This document shows, piece by piece, positions 21,917 to 35,411 of a stretch of 64,000 nucleotides of DNA. The notes under the pieces were generated by a model. That model was not told where the DNA came from. It did not search any database and saw only the letters and a list, made by a program, of their open reading frames with translations. A program made the position numbers and the translations under genes. Positions within the stretch are counted from its first letter, which is position 1; each line of letters begins with the position of its first letter. The DNA is from Asterochloris sp. CNOR1 (Eukaryota > Chlorophyta > Trebouxiophyceae > Trebouxiales > Trebouxiaceae), in NCBI GenBank assembly GCA_963969365.1, contig OZ017749.1, forward strand, positions 1,736,001 through 1,800,000, written 5' to 3'.

Positions 21917-24900
21917 ATGCAGGCTCCACGGGAGCATCTGGTGCAGCTGCTCAAGGTGGCCAAGACAACTTCTGGTTTGCGACAGGTGAGCACCAGATTG
22001 TCTTTGGCAAATCTGTGGCATTTACTTTTCTCAGTGGCATCCTGCAACGAGGAGGACCTGGCTCATGCCTGCAGTGCTCCCACCTGGTGGACATCCAGCA
22101 TATGCTTAATAGGCACCCTGACCTGTTAGAGGTATGGCATACACCACATGCAAGCCTGCCGCATTCTCTGACCATGGTGACATCCCATGTAGTTTGGTTT
22201 CCCCTTCTACAGGAGTGTCTCCCAGATGTGCTTCAGCTCCAGCATGATGGATCAGCAGAGCTGTGCACCTGGCTGCCAGGCATGCTAGGATCATGTGCAG
22301 GCCAGTGCCCAGCTGTGCCTGTGCTTTACAGGCTCGTCAGCGTCATGACTGAGCTGCTGGCTCACCAGGCAGCTGCAGTGGTCAAGCAAGCCCTAAAGGC
22401 TTGCCAGACTTGCTGCAGAGCTGCTGTTGCAGCAGTTGTTGCCCAGGTGGGTCCTGAACACCTTGGTGCAGTAAGACATCAACTGAGCTGCGTGAGGCTC
22501 CAGATACTGGCTATGTGCTCAAGGCTGGCCAAATTATGAGACACACAAACAGTGGAAGTGCACTGCAGATTGCCTAGATGCAGCAGAGACAACAATCCAG
22601 ATGTTCACTGTGCAGTCTCAGGGAGCCCTCAAGGCTGAGGGAGGCGTCCAGCAGCTGTGGGATGCCACGCTTGCACTGCAGCAGCAAGCTGGCGCTCTAC
22701 TGGCATCGCATGCCAACGCTGGCGTGCGGCTGCAAGCTGCCAAATTCATTGAGCACCTAGTCATCATGTTCACAGATACCAGCCTGCCATGCACGCAATC
22801 TGGCTCAGCCGCCATCAGTCATCAGCCAATAGCATCTGCTGGTCCTTTAGCCAGGCCTGCCATTGTGAGCAGCAGCCTAGCTTTTACAAACCTTGGATTT
22901 CTGATTGGCAAGCACCTCAAGAATTCCATTCGATGAATTGTGCATGTCTCAGTGACATGTGGCCTTTGGAGCCAATGCTCCTCTTGATGCAATCACGCCC
23001 ACCTCTGCCTCAGTTCTGTTCAAGCAGTTTCCAGCAGCAGTGTCTGCAGTCATTTCCATGGTGCAGCATGGCGTCATGCGTGGCCAATAGTCTTGCAAAT
23101 GCAATGTATGCGGGCCCCCGCCAACTGGCGTCAGTCTCCTGCCCTGCAGCTTGTCAAGGAAGCAGAGGCCCAGCTTTTGCAGTTGGTGGGGGAGCTGAAG
23201 GCACCGCATCTGGCTGTCCTGCCCAGTGCTGTGGCCGTTGTGGCCATCAGAGCAGCTGGCGCAGTGGCACAGCAGCGGCCTCAGCTTCTGGGCAGGATCA
23301 TGCCCACGCTTGTGGGCCTGGCGTCTGCTGATGTGGTAAGCTTGTGCTACCAATGACTTCTGCAGCTGCCTTCCTCTCATGCATTCTGCATTGCCTGAGA
23401 GGTGGTGTGTGTTGCATTGCTGCAGTCTGCCAGCTTTGCCGATATGGCCTTGAATATGGCACGATGTCACAGATGCCTTCTCCCTGCCTTGAACAACCAG
23501 GCAACTGTTGCTCCACGTCTGCAGCCCTCAGCCTGTCAAAGTGTGGCCAAGAGCATCCAGCTGGCAAGCAAAAGTGCCCTGCTGGGCGTCCTGCTCTCCA
23601 CCGCACCGCAGGCAGCTGCGTGGAGGCCAAAGGTGACACATTCACCCTGCTCTGCTGTCCCTGCATGTGTTGATGTTGATGTGATCAGCAGTTGATCCCT
23701 TCTCATTCTGCACAGCACCCCGCTGAAATAACCAGAGACTCAGGGTGCCTGCAGTGCCTGAGGCTTGCTGGTATGTAAGATCCCATGCTTGAGCAACAGC
23801 AGGGGCTTGAACAGCAGGGGCTTTTTCAGGCGCCACTCATGGTGCCAAGCGATGTGTGGCTCAAACAGCCCAGCCTCTGCTATGTAAAGCAGCTTGCAGC
23901 TGCAACATCTTGTGACGAAGTGCACAAGCGATGGCCACGCATGCTTTGCAGGTGGTGGCGGCCTTGACGGCTCTGGGGGCAGGGGACCAGGCAGAGGCAG
24001 AGATGCGGCGCCACGAATGGGCTGCCAAGAGGGGCCGGGAGGATGTCAGCCCGCCCGCGCAGCAACGCGAGCAACAGCAGCAGGAGTATCCCAACAAGCG
24101 GGGCAGGATAGAGCGCCGCCAGACACCTGTCAGCGCCAGCCGGGTGCCTGAGCAAGGCGGGCGGCTGCCAGCTCAGCAGATCCCCCAGAGTAGGCACAGT
24201 GGAGGGCAGCAGCTTCGGCAGCCAGCAGCTGTGCTGGGGGCAGCGGCAATGTCGCTGCAAGCGGGGCAGGGCAACCATGCCTGGTATGAAGAGCTGCAGC
24301 AGCGCGCTGCACAGCATCAGGTGCAGCAGCAGAGCCAGGGCCTAGCTCCTCAGCAGGTGATCACAAGACGCCTCCTGTGGTGGACCACTTGTTGTTGCTT
24401 GACGCTGTTTGTTAAGTGGTATCCAGTGCCATGCTGCTCTGTGGTGTCCCTTATGCCTGGCCTGCGTGTTTCAGGTACCAGGCTTCCTCACAACCCCTGG
24501 GGCCACCTCCCAGGCAGAGCTTCTGCAGGTTCTTGCAATTCTGGGCAGCCTTGCAGCTGCTGAAGATCAGCAGACCCTGATGGCTGTTGCCAGCCATCTG
24601 CCGCCAACTGTGCTGGCTGATGTGGTCATGTGCAACATGGCCAACCTGCCAGGGATGCGCCCGGGCCACCAGGCAGTGCAGCCTGGCAAGACAGCACCGC
24701 ACGCCACAGCCATTGCACAGGTTTGTGTGGTGACTCTCTGACATCTGATCATGTTGATTGTTGATTGTTAATCAATTTACAAGGAGGGGCAAACTCACTT
24801 GAGGCAAGCGAGCTCAGCAATACGTGCTGTTCAATGCAGGATCCACGTCTGACAGCCAGGCAGGCTCTCGCTGAGCCTGCACAGCAACCTGTAGAAGTGC

Positions 24901-27900
24901 GACCGCCTGCCCCACCACATTCTCAGCCAGTCAAAGGCGAAGTCAATTTTGTCAAGGTGAATTGCCATATTCATGTGCTGGGCCTCTTTGCACTGGTGCT
25001 GCCCTTGCTGTTGAAGATGCTCTTGCTCTGCTGCAGGCTGTTCTGCAGGAGCCAGGACAGCAGCGGCTGGCGATCACTGCCGACTCCAAGGTGCTTGTCA
25101 AGGTTGAGGCTGCTATTCTCTCCCGCGAGGAGGAGCACAGCCAGCAGCAGGCTGCTGTACAGCGCATCACTTCAGCTGGCAGGGTAGCTGAGCAACATGT
25201 CAAGGCTGCCATTCTGGCACGTCTTGCGACATGGGTGAGCGGCATAAGCATGAAGCTACTGGCCAGCATTTATGACTGCAGTTTGCATCAATTGTGTAAG
25301 CATTCAACAAATCAATCTAAGTTCTGGCAGCCAGGAACATATCAAGATTGTCAGGCGTTCGCAGTGAGGTAGTACCACAGCCCTTGGCAGACAAGTCCAC
25401 TTGTGCACTTGCTGTGCCTTGCACAAGCCTGCAGCACACCAACAGGGCTCTCTCTGGATCGTACTCTGGTGGTGGGAACCGGCCAGGAATGACCAGCTGT
25501 GCAGCAGATTGCCACTTGAGCACTGCACCATTAAGCTTCACTGCAACAGTAAGCTGGCGACCATGTCCTCTCGAGTTCCTGGACACATAGAATATATAGA
25601 CAGATTATATTGCTTCCCTCTCTATAACCCCTTCACATGCTATGCTGGCTGTGCGCCTGCTTACAAGCTTCCAGCAGGAGAGGGATGATGTGCTCACCAT
25701 AACAGGCTCTCCTGACATGCCCCCTTCCTGCAGGCTCCCAGCAGCGATGGCACAGCAGACAGTGTGCTGCAGTTCCTCCTGCCTCACATCCACCAGGCAG
25801 ATGCATACCTGGTGCTGCTAACATGGCTCAGCAGGCTGTTCTTCTCCCACAGCGGCCTGCTCGCCAACACAGATGCACAAGGCCTGCAGCAGCTGCTGCC
25901 CCCTGCTGTCCCGCAGCACCAAGGGCTTTTAGGAGCAGCGGATCAGCCTCAAAGTGAGATTTTTGGTCGTCCAGTCTCAAGCTCTGCTCAAAAGGCTTAG
26001 CTTGCTTTCAGGCAGGCGCTGGCAAAGTATTGCTGCTGTTGGATGTGTGCTACCACTAAGTATCGTGAGCACAGTACTGACACTGCTCTTGACACTGCTT
26101 GATGCCTTGGGAGATTGTGCTGCCATATGAGGGGGTCGGGGGGAGCAAAGCGTCCCCTGCTGCAAAGTGGGTTGGAGCCTGCAACACCAGCATGACATCT
26201 GCTGGCTGTAGGCACGCAAGATGTTCCACCAGCTGAAGGTGGTGCCTTGGCGGTGCAGCTCCCTGAGGCTGGTGGCTCTGGCGCTGTGGGATGTGTGGTT
26301 GGGCAGACCCTGCTGGGGACAGCATACGAACACGTTCTGCTGGCCACGCTTGAGGGCCTCAGGTGATCCAGGGCTTGTGGATGGGGGCACTCTGCCTGAC
26401 AGCTCATCGTTTGGCATGCTTAGGCTCTACAAGCAGTAGGGTACTGGCAGCCCGCAGGGTCACACATGAGAGCATGCCTTGCATATCCTCCTGAGCAGCT
26501 GCCTTGTGTCTCAGCCCACCAGGCTTGACCAGCAAGCAGCCAGCAGTGTTGGAGGCCAGTTGGACTGAGGCATGAAAAGACGCTCGCGATGACACTGCAT
26601 GTGGCGGCTTCTCCAAGCAAGAGTCGTGCAGCAAGCTTGCCCTTGCAGGGCAAGCTGTGCAGTGGAGGACCCTAAAGAGCTGTACAACCCAGGCTGAAAT
26701 GACGTGCTCTAGCAATGACAAGGCCTTGGCATTGGCCATGCCAGCCCCACGACAAACCAGATTACGGTGCAGCTGCTGCACGTGACAGCCACAACACTGC
26801 ATGCTGTGTGCATGGCTGCTCAACAGTGCTGCTTATGCAGGGGCGGGCATATGCTAGAAAATTGGATGGTGGCACGTCGGCTGCTGCTTGCCTCTGTCCT
26901 GCAACACCAAGCTGGGTCGGCTGGCTTTGACTAGGCGAAGAGCTGACACCGTGGCGCCACCTGCATGCGCAGGGAGGGGCAGCCGCCCACAGACAGGACA
27001 ATGGCGCGCCTGCTGCTGGACGCGCCTGCGCTGCCACAGCCAGCTGTGGCCACCTTCTTGCTGGATGTGGCACAGCAGGAGGGCGACTGGGCCACCCTGG
27101 CACTCAGCTGCGCACGAGACTTAGTCATGCACCGGATCCCTGACAGGTGCGCACCAGATGCTGTGGTGCTGGCTCAGCAGGACAGGGAGTGGGCCACCCA
27201 GCGCTCAGCTGCGTACCGCAAGCCTCCTTGTGCTGTGCAAGCCCAGCACTGAATTGCTCTCTCCTGGACATGTTTTCTGGAAAATCGTTCCCGTAATGCG
27301 GTTCCGTCGCCTGAGCAGGTGGCCACGGCCTCGCAGCTTGACACTGCCAACCATGAAGTCACTTTGTGCCCGTGACTTTGAGCTGCGCTGTGCTATGCAG
27401 CAACTCTGCAGGCTGGCCCTGTGTCATGTCCTTGTTGGTACTGTAAACTTCAGGTTCCCAGATGCGACTTGCACCTGTCCTCCAGCAACCTGATGCCCCT
27501 GTTGAGGTTGCTGTGTTCTTTATCTGTGCAGGTTTCAGGCGCTGGATGTGGTTCTGCACTGCTCAGCCAGCGCGGCTGCAGACACACGCAATAAGGCTGT
27601 GCGGCTGACTGCCAACCGGCTTTACCCAGAGCAGCGACTGAGGGCACACATTGTTGCCTTTGCACAGGAACAGATTGCGCTGCTGCGCACAGGCAGCAAC
27701 CAGTCAGGTGGGTATAGGAAGGCCCACTGAATTCTTCCAGCACAGTCAATGCAGGAGGTAAACACACTGAAGCGCTTATGTCTCCTTTTCTTGGCATCAC
27801 ACACCAGCTGCAGTGCAAGGGTCGTGCTGTGCAACTATGCAAGACATGGGTGCATGCGTCCCGTTTACCTGCTGTCAAAGTGTGAAGAGCTCAGCTGCAG

Positions 27901-30900
27901 CATGGCCTTTGTAGACCTATGCAGAGCTGCAAGAGGACAAACAGCTCCTTTAGAAGTATGCACCCTTTGCATGCAGAGGGACAGCCAACACCCCCTCAGG
28001 TGAAGCATGAGGAGCAGGGGATGAACGCAGAGACAGCATCAGATGCAATCGCTCCACAGGCTGCAGGGGCCATGACGGCTGCGCTGGCGACGCAGCATGC
28101 AGACCTCTACTGCGCGCTGTGCACCAAGCAGCACGACTTACTGCTGGGGCTGCTGGAAGCCTTTGGGCAGGCCTCACAGGGCGCTCGAGAGGCTCTTATG
28201 GTGAGGCCCATGGGGCTGTCTTGCAGCGCAGTGCCTTCAGCAGCACTAGTGGCTGCTTGGTCTGCTGGAAGCCTTTGGACTCCAGCAGGGCTGTCGTGGC
28301 GAGGGGATGTCTTGGTAAGGCAGAACGCAGTCTCAGCCCCGCCTGACGGCTGGATGGGACTTGGGCCATAGTGTCCTGGTAAGAGCTTGCTGCTCTCGCC
28401 AAGCTCTTGCAGCTTGGCGGCAGGTGGAAGGGCAGGCCAGGGTCCCTGCTGTGCCCAGCTTCTGCGTGCATCGGGGTTTACATAAGCTTGCATATGGCTG
28501 CAGCTGCCTCGCTGGCTGCCACTAGCTTGCTGGCTGCCAAGTGCAGCCCGCTCAGTCTCCACGCTTCCAGTTGCTGTTGTTGCCGAGGCGCTGACCAATT
28601 TGCTGTGGATGGCTTGTTGACACCCAAATCAGCTTGCCTGCAAGTCTGCCTGCCCGCAAGCTGTGGCGCAGTCCTGCAAGCCAGCTGTGTGCTGACAGGG
28701 TATGCACAATTACCCAAAGCAAGGAGCCCTTGGGCAGATGCTATGATGTCAAAGTTCGCATGATTTTGCTTGCAGCGGATTGCACCTCAGCTTGCCAGGA
28801 GCATTGGAGCAGGTTCTCCTGCACTGGTGGATTGCATGCAGGCTCTACCTGGAGGGGCAGAACCCCTGATGCTCTCCATGCTCCTGGTGCTCACAGGTAC
28901 ATGGCTGTGCTGCTCGTGTGAGACCCTGCTTCCTGGTGCTTCCCAGAAGTCCCCGCTTGATAGCTTTGTGATGTTTGCATCATCAGCCTGATGCAAAGTG
29001 AAGGTCTGCCCCTCAGCATAATGGCTGAGCCCTTCACTGGCTGAGACCTGCATGCCCTGCCTGCAGAGCAGCAGCCCCTGCCCCAGACGCTGACAGCAGT
29101 CTGCGTCGCACAGGCAGAAAGCTATGGCAGCCCTCAATTCCTGGTGCCAGCCCTGCCTGGCATGAAGCGTGCAGACGTCCATCAGGTTGGGCATAGTCCT
29201 CACTCTGGCTTTAACAGCACCAGGGATGCACCTCTGGGGTGCGAGGTATGCTCCAGCTGCAGCCACCCCCTGTCGGAAGCAGCTCGCACTCTGCGAAGGC
29301 ATGCAGTGCGAATACTGTGTCCAACCATGCTTGTGGCAAGTCAAGGTGGCAGCATACCTCATGGTGCCTCTGGAAATGGACTTGCTGCCCGGCAACCATA
29401 GCAAGTCGAAACACGGTGGGTGCTGGGCCTGGCCTGCCCACCTGCTGGCCTTGCAGGTGGTATTCTGCTGTCCAGACTTACACACCAGCCCTGATTCTGG
29501 GCAATGCAGGTGCTCAGCAAGCATGTTGAGCAGGTCCCCTCTACACACATGGACTCACACAAAATGCTCCCGTGCCTGCCTCCTGAGCCGCTTCCTTGCA
29601 GCGCTTGCTGCTGTGTCCCTGCTTCCTGACAAATCACATTGGCAGCATCCAGCAGTGCCCTGCAGGTGTTCCCGAGGCTTGTTGCGCTGAATTCATCAGA
29701 CCTGCAGGCAGCTGTCATGAGGCTGCGCGTGCCCACGCCGCACTCAAGTGAGGCCCTGCCCCGGCCACATATGTGCACAGCCCACACCACTGTGTCGCCC
29801 ATTGCTGCCGTGCCTGCTGCTGGCTACATGGGCTGGGCACCTGTTACAGCTGCGATTGCAGCCTGTACGCATCAGAGCACTACGCTGAGGGAGTTGTCAT
29901 CTCATGTCCTGCCACCACGCTCCCCTCTGCAGATGCCTGAGCGCCTGAGAACACATCGTGCTGGCTGATGGCAACAACTGCTGCATGCCACAGCATCACA
30001 TGTTCAAGTCCTGAGTTCCCTGCTTCCCTGCTCATCTGGAAGCTGCTCGCCTGCAGGCAAGGGCCAGCTGCTGGCCTCGGAGATCTTGGTGCGCATTGTC
30101 AGCCTGGATGGTGGCAGGGCGCAGCTGCGCACCCAGATCAAGGCGCTGGACGCTTGTGTGAGAGGAACCCCTGAGATGGCTGCCATCTTTGACCATGAGG
30201 CCATGGCTGCTGCGCTGCAGCAGCTGCAGACCAGGTGGGTAAAGGGCTGGATCTGGGCGCTGCTAGGGGGCAGTCTGAGCTGTCTTCTGGAGCTGGTGTG
30301 CTTGGTCACAAGGCGCTGGGCTGCTGCAGCTACAGACCAGGGGGGGCAGAGGGCAGGGGCGCCAGAGGGCAGGCGTTGGCTCTGGGTATTGCTCTGGGGG
30401 CAGCTTGAGCTGGCTCTGCATCCTTTAAGTTGTGCGCCTGACCACGAGGCCACCACTGCAAGATCGCAGCTAGCTGCTGATTAAGTCAGCCAGAGGGCTG
30501 GGGCTTGGCTGTGCTTGGAAGCTGAGCTCTGTGCTGAGGGAGAGGCACCCTGTAGCCCCCACAGATCAGACGGGCAAGCCAGCTGTGCGGAGCCAAGCTG
30601 ACAATTCTGCTCCTGCAATTGGCTCTGTGTTCCCTCATTCTGACTATCTGCGACCTCCCTGCAGGGTTCCGCTGCCAGCGCTGTACATGCGCTTTGTGCT
30701 GCAGACGCTGCAGGCCAGCCCCAGGCTCAAGAACTTTGTGCTGGACATCCTGAGCTCCCTCGCTGGCAAGCAGGTGGGCTGCTGTCCTGCATTTGACAGC
30801 AGGCTGCTGGTCTGGCCCTGTGTGCTGGCAGCCGGCTGCTGAGGCCTGGTTGAACAGATGGGCAGCCAGTGGCGGCAAGTGGCCTGGACACGCATGCACT

Positions 30901-31626
30901 AACCCTCATCGGGAATTAAGGGTTGGTGAGGTGGCCACCTCAGTGCAGGGCTGCAGGGACACTGAGCATGTCGATCCAGCAGAGATACCAGACTTCTCAA
31001 GAGAGTTTGGCAATTGTTGTGCCACATGTAGACATCTTGCTAGACCCTTTCTGAGCACCTCAGCCCTGCACTTGACAGGTGCGGCACATGTAGGTGAGCA
31101 CAGCAAGGCAGTGAGTGCGACAATGTCTACCTTGCTGAAAATGTCTGCTGTGCCCTGCAGATCTGGCAGCAGGAGCAGCAGTGGAAGGGGTGGTGCCTGC
31201 TGGCCAAGCAGCTGCTGCCAGCCTCCTTTGATGCCCTTCTGCAGCTGCCGACTGACCAGCTGAGGGAGGCTGTGCGCCCCTTCAGCACAGACACAAGGGT
31301 GGCGCTGTCCCAGCGTGCCAAGTCACCCTCGTGTCCGGTGGCTGTGCAGCGCAGCAATTTGGTCCTCCTGCAAGTGAGCTGTCTGCTAACCTCTTGGGCA
31401 GTGCTCTGGCTGGTTGTCATCCTCACCCTGATCTCCACCAGAGAGCCTCATGCCAAAGCACAGTCTGAGATAATGGGGCCGCTGCTTGTGCTGCGTTGTC
31501 TATGCTATCATCTGTGTGCCCTTTATGTGACTCTGTCTAGCATTTGAAGCCTGGCAACATTGGTGGTCTGCTGTGCAGGAGCTGGAGACAGCCGCTTTGT
31601 CCCAGGGGACTTCTGATGCTCCATGA
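21917..31626 (+). CDS. Symplekin (Pta1-like), scaffold of the mRNA 3'-end processing complex
   Basis: Symplekin/Pta1 is the HEAT-repeat scaffold of the nuclear cleavage/polyadenylation machinery. Exon 1 is 21917-21985 (MQAPREHLVQLLKVAKTTSG); exon 3 is 22213-22446 (ECLPDVLQLQHDG...TELLAHQAAAVVKQALKA, HEAT-type); then LQAAKFIEHLVIMFT near 22750. A middle exon carries a Lys/Arg- and Gln-rich segment (24.0-24.35 kb) and VLADVVMCNMANLP near 24640. C-terminal domain exons: LLLDAPALPQPAVATFLLD (27.0 kb), TRNKAVRLTANRLYPEQRL (27.6), LYCALCTKQHDLLLGLLEAF (28.1), QVFPRLVALNSSDLQ (29.7), EILVRIVSLDGG (30.1), VPLPALYMRFVLQTLQASP (30.67), IWQQEQQWKGW...LLQLPTDQL (31161-31373), and a last exon 31579-31626 ending ELETAALSQGTSDAP. 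All blocks are in family order. Confidence 0.85.
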
Positions 31627-33009
31627 AACGTGCTATTTTTGCAAATTAATAGCTCTACTTATCCTTTGCAAGCATTACACAGCAGTGTTGCCGCCTGGCT
31701 GCACCCACACCTTCAAATCGCATGTTAGCATGAGGCAGTCCCACTGCAAGTCCCTGTCCCCAGGGATACCTCCCCAACTGCCAGATAGATGCTGCACTTT
31801 ATGGGTAGTATGTGATGAGACCAGTGCTTACTCCACCATGACAAGTTCTACCAGGCAGCCGTCAGAAAGCCCCACTCCCAGTCTCCACATTGCATCATCC
31901 CAGCTTGCAGCTGGTCAAATTGTAGACCTTCATTTGTGCAGTTGCCTTGCAGTGGAACCATCTGGCAACATTCAAGAGTAGCTCATCACTGTGCACAGGA
32001 CAAAACAAGCCAGTGTAATGGGAGCGCTTGTGCGCGCTCCATACCTGACACTGTATTGCCAGGAGACATTGACGGGCTGGGCCCAAGCCAGCCTGCGCAA
32101 AGGCAGGATGATGTGTGCCAGACCAGTCATCCTGATCATCAGCAATGCCTCAAGTGTTGGGCTGTCCAAGTTTGAGCCTGTGTTGCCGCTTCAACATCCA
32201 CCCCTTCTATGACATGCCCTCTATCCCCATATCCAGAGCAAGCAGGCAGAGGTTGCTGAGCACATCCTGAGCGCGGTGTGCAACGTGGCCACTGAAGGCT
32301 CCGCATGCTATGGCAGCTGTGGAGCGGTTTGAGGACGCCTGGTGGGGACAAGCGCCAGCATGGGTGAGCCCAGTAGTGCATTGGACACTCGCAGGGTAGA
32401 AAGCACTGCTCCTGGAGCAGCCTGCTGCTTTCACTCCTTCCTGAGTATGAGGTGGGCAGCACAAAGCTTCTTCTGCCTTGTTCAGGTGGGATGCACTTTG
32501 TCTGCTGGCCTCTGGCGTCATGTTTGTATGTTCAGCAGGCACTCACCAGTGACCTGCTGTCAGCCAAGGCCACGTCTCTGCGTTGCACCTGCGGAGACTC
32601 AAAGGGCCCACATCCAGAGCTGCTGCTGAGGATTGCCAGTTATGGTAACTGGCAATGACAGCCTGGAGCGGTCAATGAGGCAGGACCATGCATCTCTTGG
32701 GGTGGCAACGACTGTGTCACATGTTCCTGCATGGCACCGTGAGCCTTGCCAGTACCACATCCCATCCACATGCGCCCCTCCTGTGGTTGTCAGTCTGCAA
32801 TGCCTCAAGAGGTCACCTCTGCCCCCCTTCTGCGCTTGAATCTAGACGCCGCGGGCTGCCACATCAACTGAACCGGACACGACCTGATTGTCAGGGAACA
32901 CTGCACTGGCACTCAGAAAGAAAAAAGAATGGCAATCTCTTTTGTCTAGACTGCACCTGCTCTGCATGTAAGATACAGGTCCCCTCTACATCCTTCCCTG
33001 GCTGGGAAT
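31627..33009. other. Unassigned region with a few protein-like stretches
   Basis: About 1.4 kb after symplekin. Plus-strand stretches at about 32238-32300 (KQAEVAEHILSAVCNVATEG) and 32310-32363 (AMAAVERFEDAWWGQAPAW, then GTGAGC) look like exons, but I could not join them to a start or to the next gene and do not recognise them. The first 600 bases show nothing. Confidence 0.35.
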
Positions 33010-35411
33010 ATGGAGAAGGCAGCTCCTCCAGCAGAATGCCTCCCGGCTGCGCCGCTGGCATCAGCTAGCCAGCAACTTGTCTCTCCACTGGAGGCCGTGG
33101 TCAGCATGAATCCACACGACTATGTTTGGGGCATGGATGGGGTAGGCATGATGCCCATGGCTTCTGCGCCATGGGGCTGCCCGGCCTGGGGCTGCATGCC
33201 CTGTCTAAGTGAGTCCTTCCCATGTAAGCAATGGCACATGCGTCCAAATTCTAGCAAGCCCGCCTGTCAGCTGGCCGGCAGAATGCAGTTAGGGGAGCAT
33301 TCACGGGCTGGAAAATCGGCTGTCTATCTGGCGCTGCGCAGCTCTGTGCAGTCCCACCTGCTGCTTTGTAAGCACACCTTGCAGCTTCATGCAGTCGCCT
33401 GTTTGTCAGGGGTCAGTTAAACCCACTTCATTGCCCTGCATCCCCCACGCTGTACAGCAGATGCACCATAGCGGCCTGCATGGTGGAGCTGGCTGCCCAT
33501 GACAGTCTGCTTGTGCGCACTGATCAGACTCACATCACACTGTCATCATGAGCACAGCCGAGAGCGGCCCAGCACACAGCACCAGCCGTGATTGCAATGT
33601 ATGATCCCACTCCGTGCTGCAGGGGGAGCACCCCCAGGCACAGAGGCTTCTGCGTGTTCTGCCCTGTACCTGCTGGCACTCAGGGCTGCAGCGGCTGATT
33701 CCCCTGCATGTTGCTGTGCTATCAGTCACCCGCCAGCCCCTGAATGCACCTGACTGCCTGCTGCAGACCCGGTGCCGCTGATGTATCCCCAGCCGGTGCC
33801 TGTCCCCCAGAGCCAGACAGCACCCGAAGTGCCACGGGCCAAGACAAAGGGGAAGCGCAGCAGCCGCTCCAGCGTGCGGGCCAGCAGCAGCCTGTCGGGC
33901 ACCTGTGGGAGCCGCAGCCGTGCGCGCGTGAACAGCTCCATGAAGGGCACCCCTCCTGTGCCAGTGCTGGTGCGCCCCTGTCCGCCCCGGGGGACCTTTC
34001 TGCTCTGTGCTCCCACCTGCCCGTCTCAAAATGCGTCCTGTGCGGCTGCATCTGCCCCGTGCAGCCTCCCTCAATCTGCAACAGACCAGTACTCTGGCAG
34101 CCCTGAGTCTACTGCCACTCAGCAGCTGCTGTGCATGCTTGAAAGCTCTTGCCCCGCAGGACCTGCAGAGCCAGGCCAGGAATTGCAAGATCAGATTGAC
34201 ATTGGGCAACGTGCTTCACAATGCAGGCCCTCCAGAGGGGTGGTGGCTCTGTCTTCTCGAGATCAGATGCACAGCGTGCGTCATCTCATCTTCACCCTGC
34301 AGGACCTCCAGATTGACGAGGACTGCGTGGAGAAGCTGCTGGGGGCGGGCGGAGTTGAGCTGGACATCGAGGGCTCCCTGGAGGGCTGCAACAGCAAACT
34401 GCTGGACACGGCAGTCCTGGGGCTGGACCTGGAGGATGCCAGCGTGCTCACGTAAGAGAATGCCTTGGTGTCAGTGCACAGTTGGGCTGCTTCAGTGGCA
34501 GTCCCTAGCCAGGCTGCACATTTGGTGCAGGCGCCATTCATTCAGGCCTCAGCCTGCTCATGGCAGCTGCCCTGTAGGGGCTCTGACTGTGTCATTCACC
34601 TGGCAGGAGCAACAGGGAGCAGGCCCCCTCACAGGCAGCACGCAAAGCAGGATCGCAGCAATCAGGCGCCCCACACGTGATGCTGCATGCGGCAGACTGA
34701 GAACTGGCCTGCACAAGCTCCTGTGCAAGTGCCTCCCGAGCCCTACTCACGGACCTGCTACAGAGGTTGCTATAAGGTTGCCCTCATTCCTGCTGTGCTG
34801 CACGCAGGCACCTCCCCACGCCTGGAGGAGGAGCCTCAGATCTGATCTCTTCAGGGCCGCTTGGGATCTGGTGCATGCAGGCATCTTATAGGCAAGACCA
34901 GACTGGCATGGCCTCCCGACGGGCAGCAGGCCAGCTGGGACCTGCTGTGTGGAGGGGCCACCAGCAACAGGCAGGAGGGCAGCCCAGGACCTGCCACGCG
35001 TGCGTGCATGGAAGCGACAGCCACCTGTCCGCTCACGGGAGCCCCAGCTGGCTCACCCTGGGACCTGCTGGCTGCAGGCACCTGGGAGCCAGCCTGAAGG
35101 ACGACCCCTTGATAGAGAGCAGGCTCCTGGAGAAGGAGCCCCTGGGGAGGCTGATGGTGCAGGATGGGAGTGGTCCGTCATTGGGGCCCCAGCCGCAGAA
35201 TGCCGGCAGCATGGACAGCACTGCCGACCTGTTCCCGGCGCTCAGCCCCGCCACGGCCAGCACGGGGGACAGGGAGGATGGCTGCGTCCTCAAGTCCATG
35301 CACAGCACCACAGCAGAGCAGCTGGCGGGGGCAGGGAATCCCCTGTTCAGCATGAGTACAGATGAGGCGCTGAAGGCCATCTCGGAGTTTTTAGACACGC
35401 AGCACAAGTGA
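33010..35411 (+). CDS. Unrecognised protein, Pro/Ser-rich with basic and acidic tracts
   Basis: I do not recognise the family. ATG 33010 opens an exon to 33208 (MEKAAPPAECLPAAPLASAS, then MNPHDYVWGMDGVGMM, Met/Pro/Gly-rich). A GTGAGT donor joins in frame to an exon from 33767 (VPLMYPQPVPVPQSQ), followed by a basic Ser/Arg tract (KTKGKRSSRSSVRASSSLSG). The frame runs on to an acidic Leu-rich block near 34310-34455 (DLQIDEDCVEKLLGAG, LGLDLEDASVL) that ends at a GTAAGA donor. The last exon, near 35090-35411, ends TDEALKAISEFLDTQHK. The basic tract plus acidic Leu-rich segments suggest a nuclear regulator, but that is inference. The reverse strand is also open around 33.73-34.02 kb, so the strand is likely, not certain. 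Confidence 0.5.

Larger units (their letters stand above)
18600..22796. repeat. Inverted segmental duplication, left arm (copy 1)
   Basis: This block, read on the minus strand, matches 47268-51450 read on the plus strand. It covers the 3' part of the SCI1-like gene, its 5' part, the shared promoter and the first exons of symplekin. The match ends inside or just after symplekin's AKFIEHLVIM exon at about 22796 (partner about 47268), and near 18600 at the other end. The 18.6-20.3 kb portion also matches 36205-37820 in inverted orientation, including intron sequence. Confidence 0.85.
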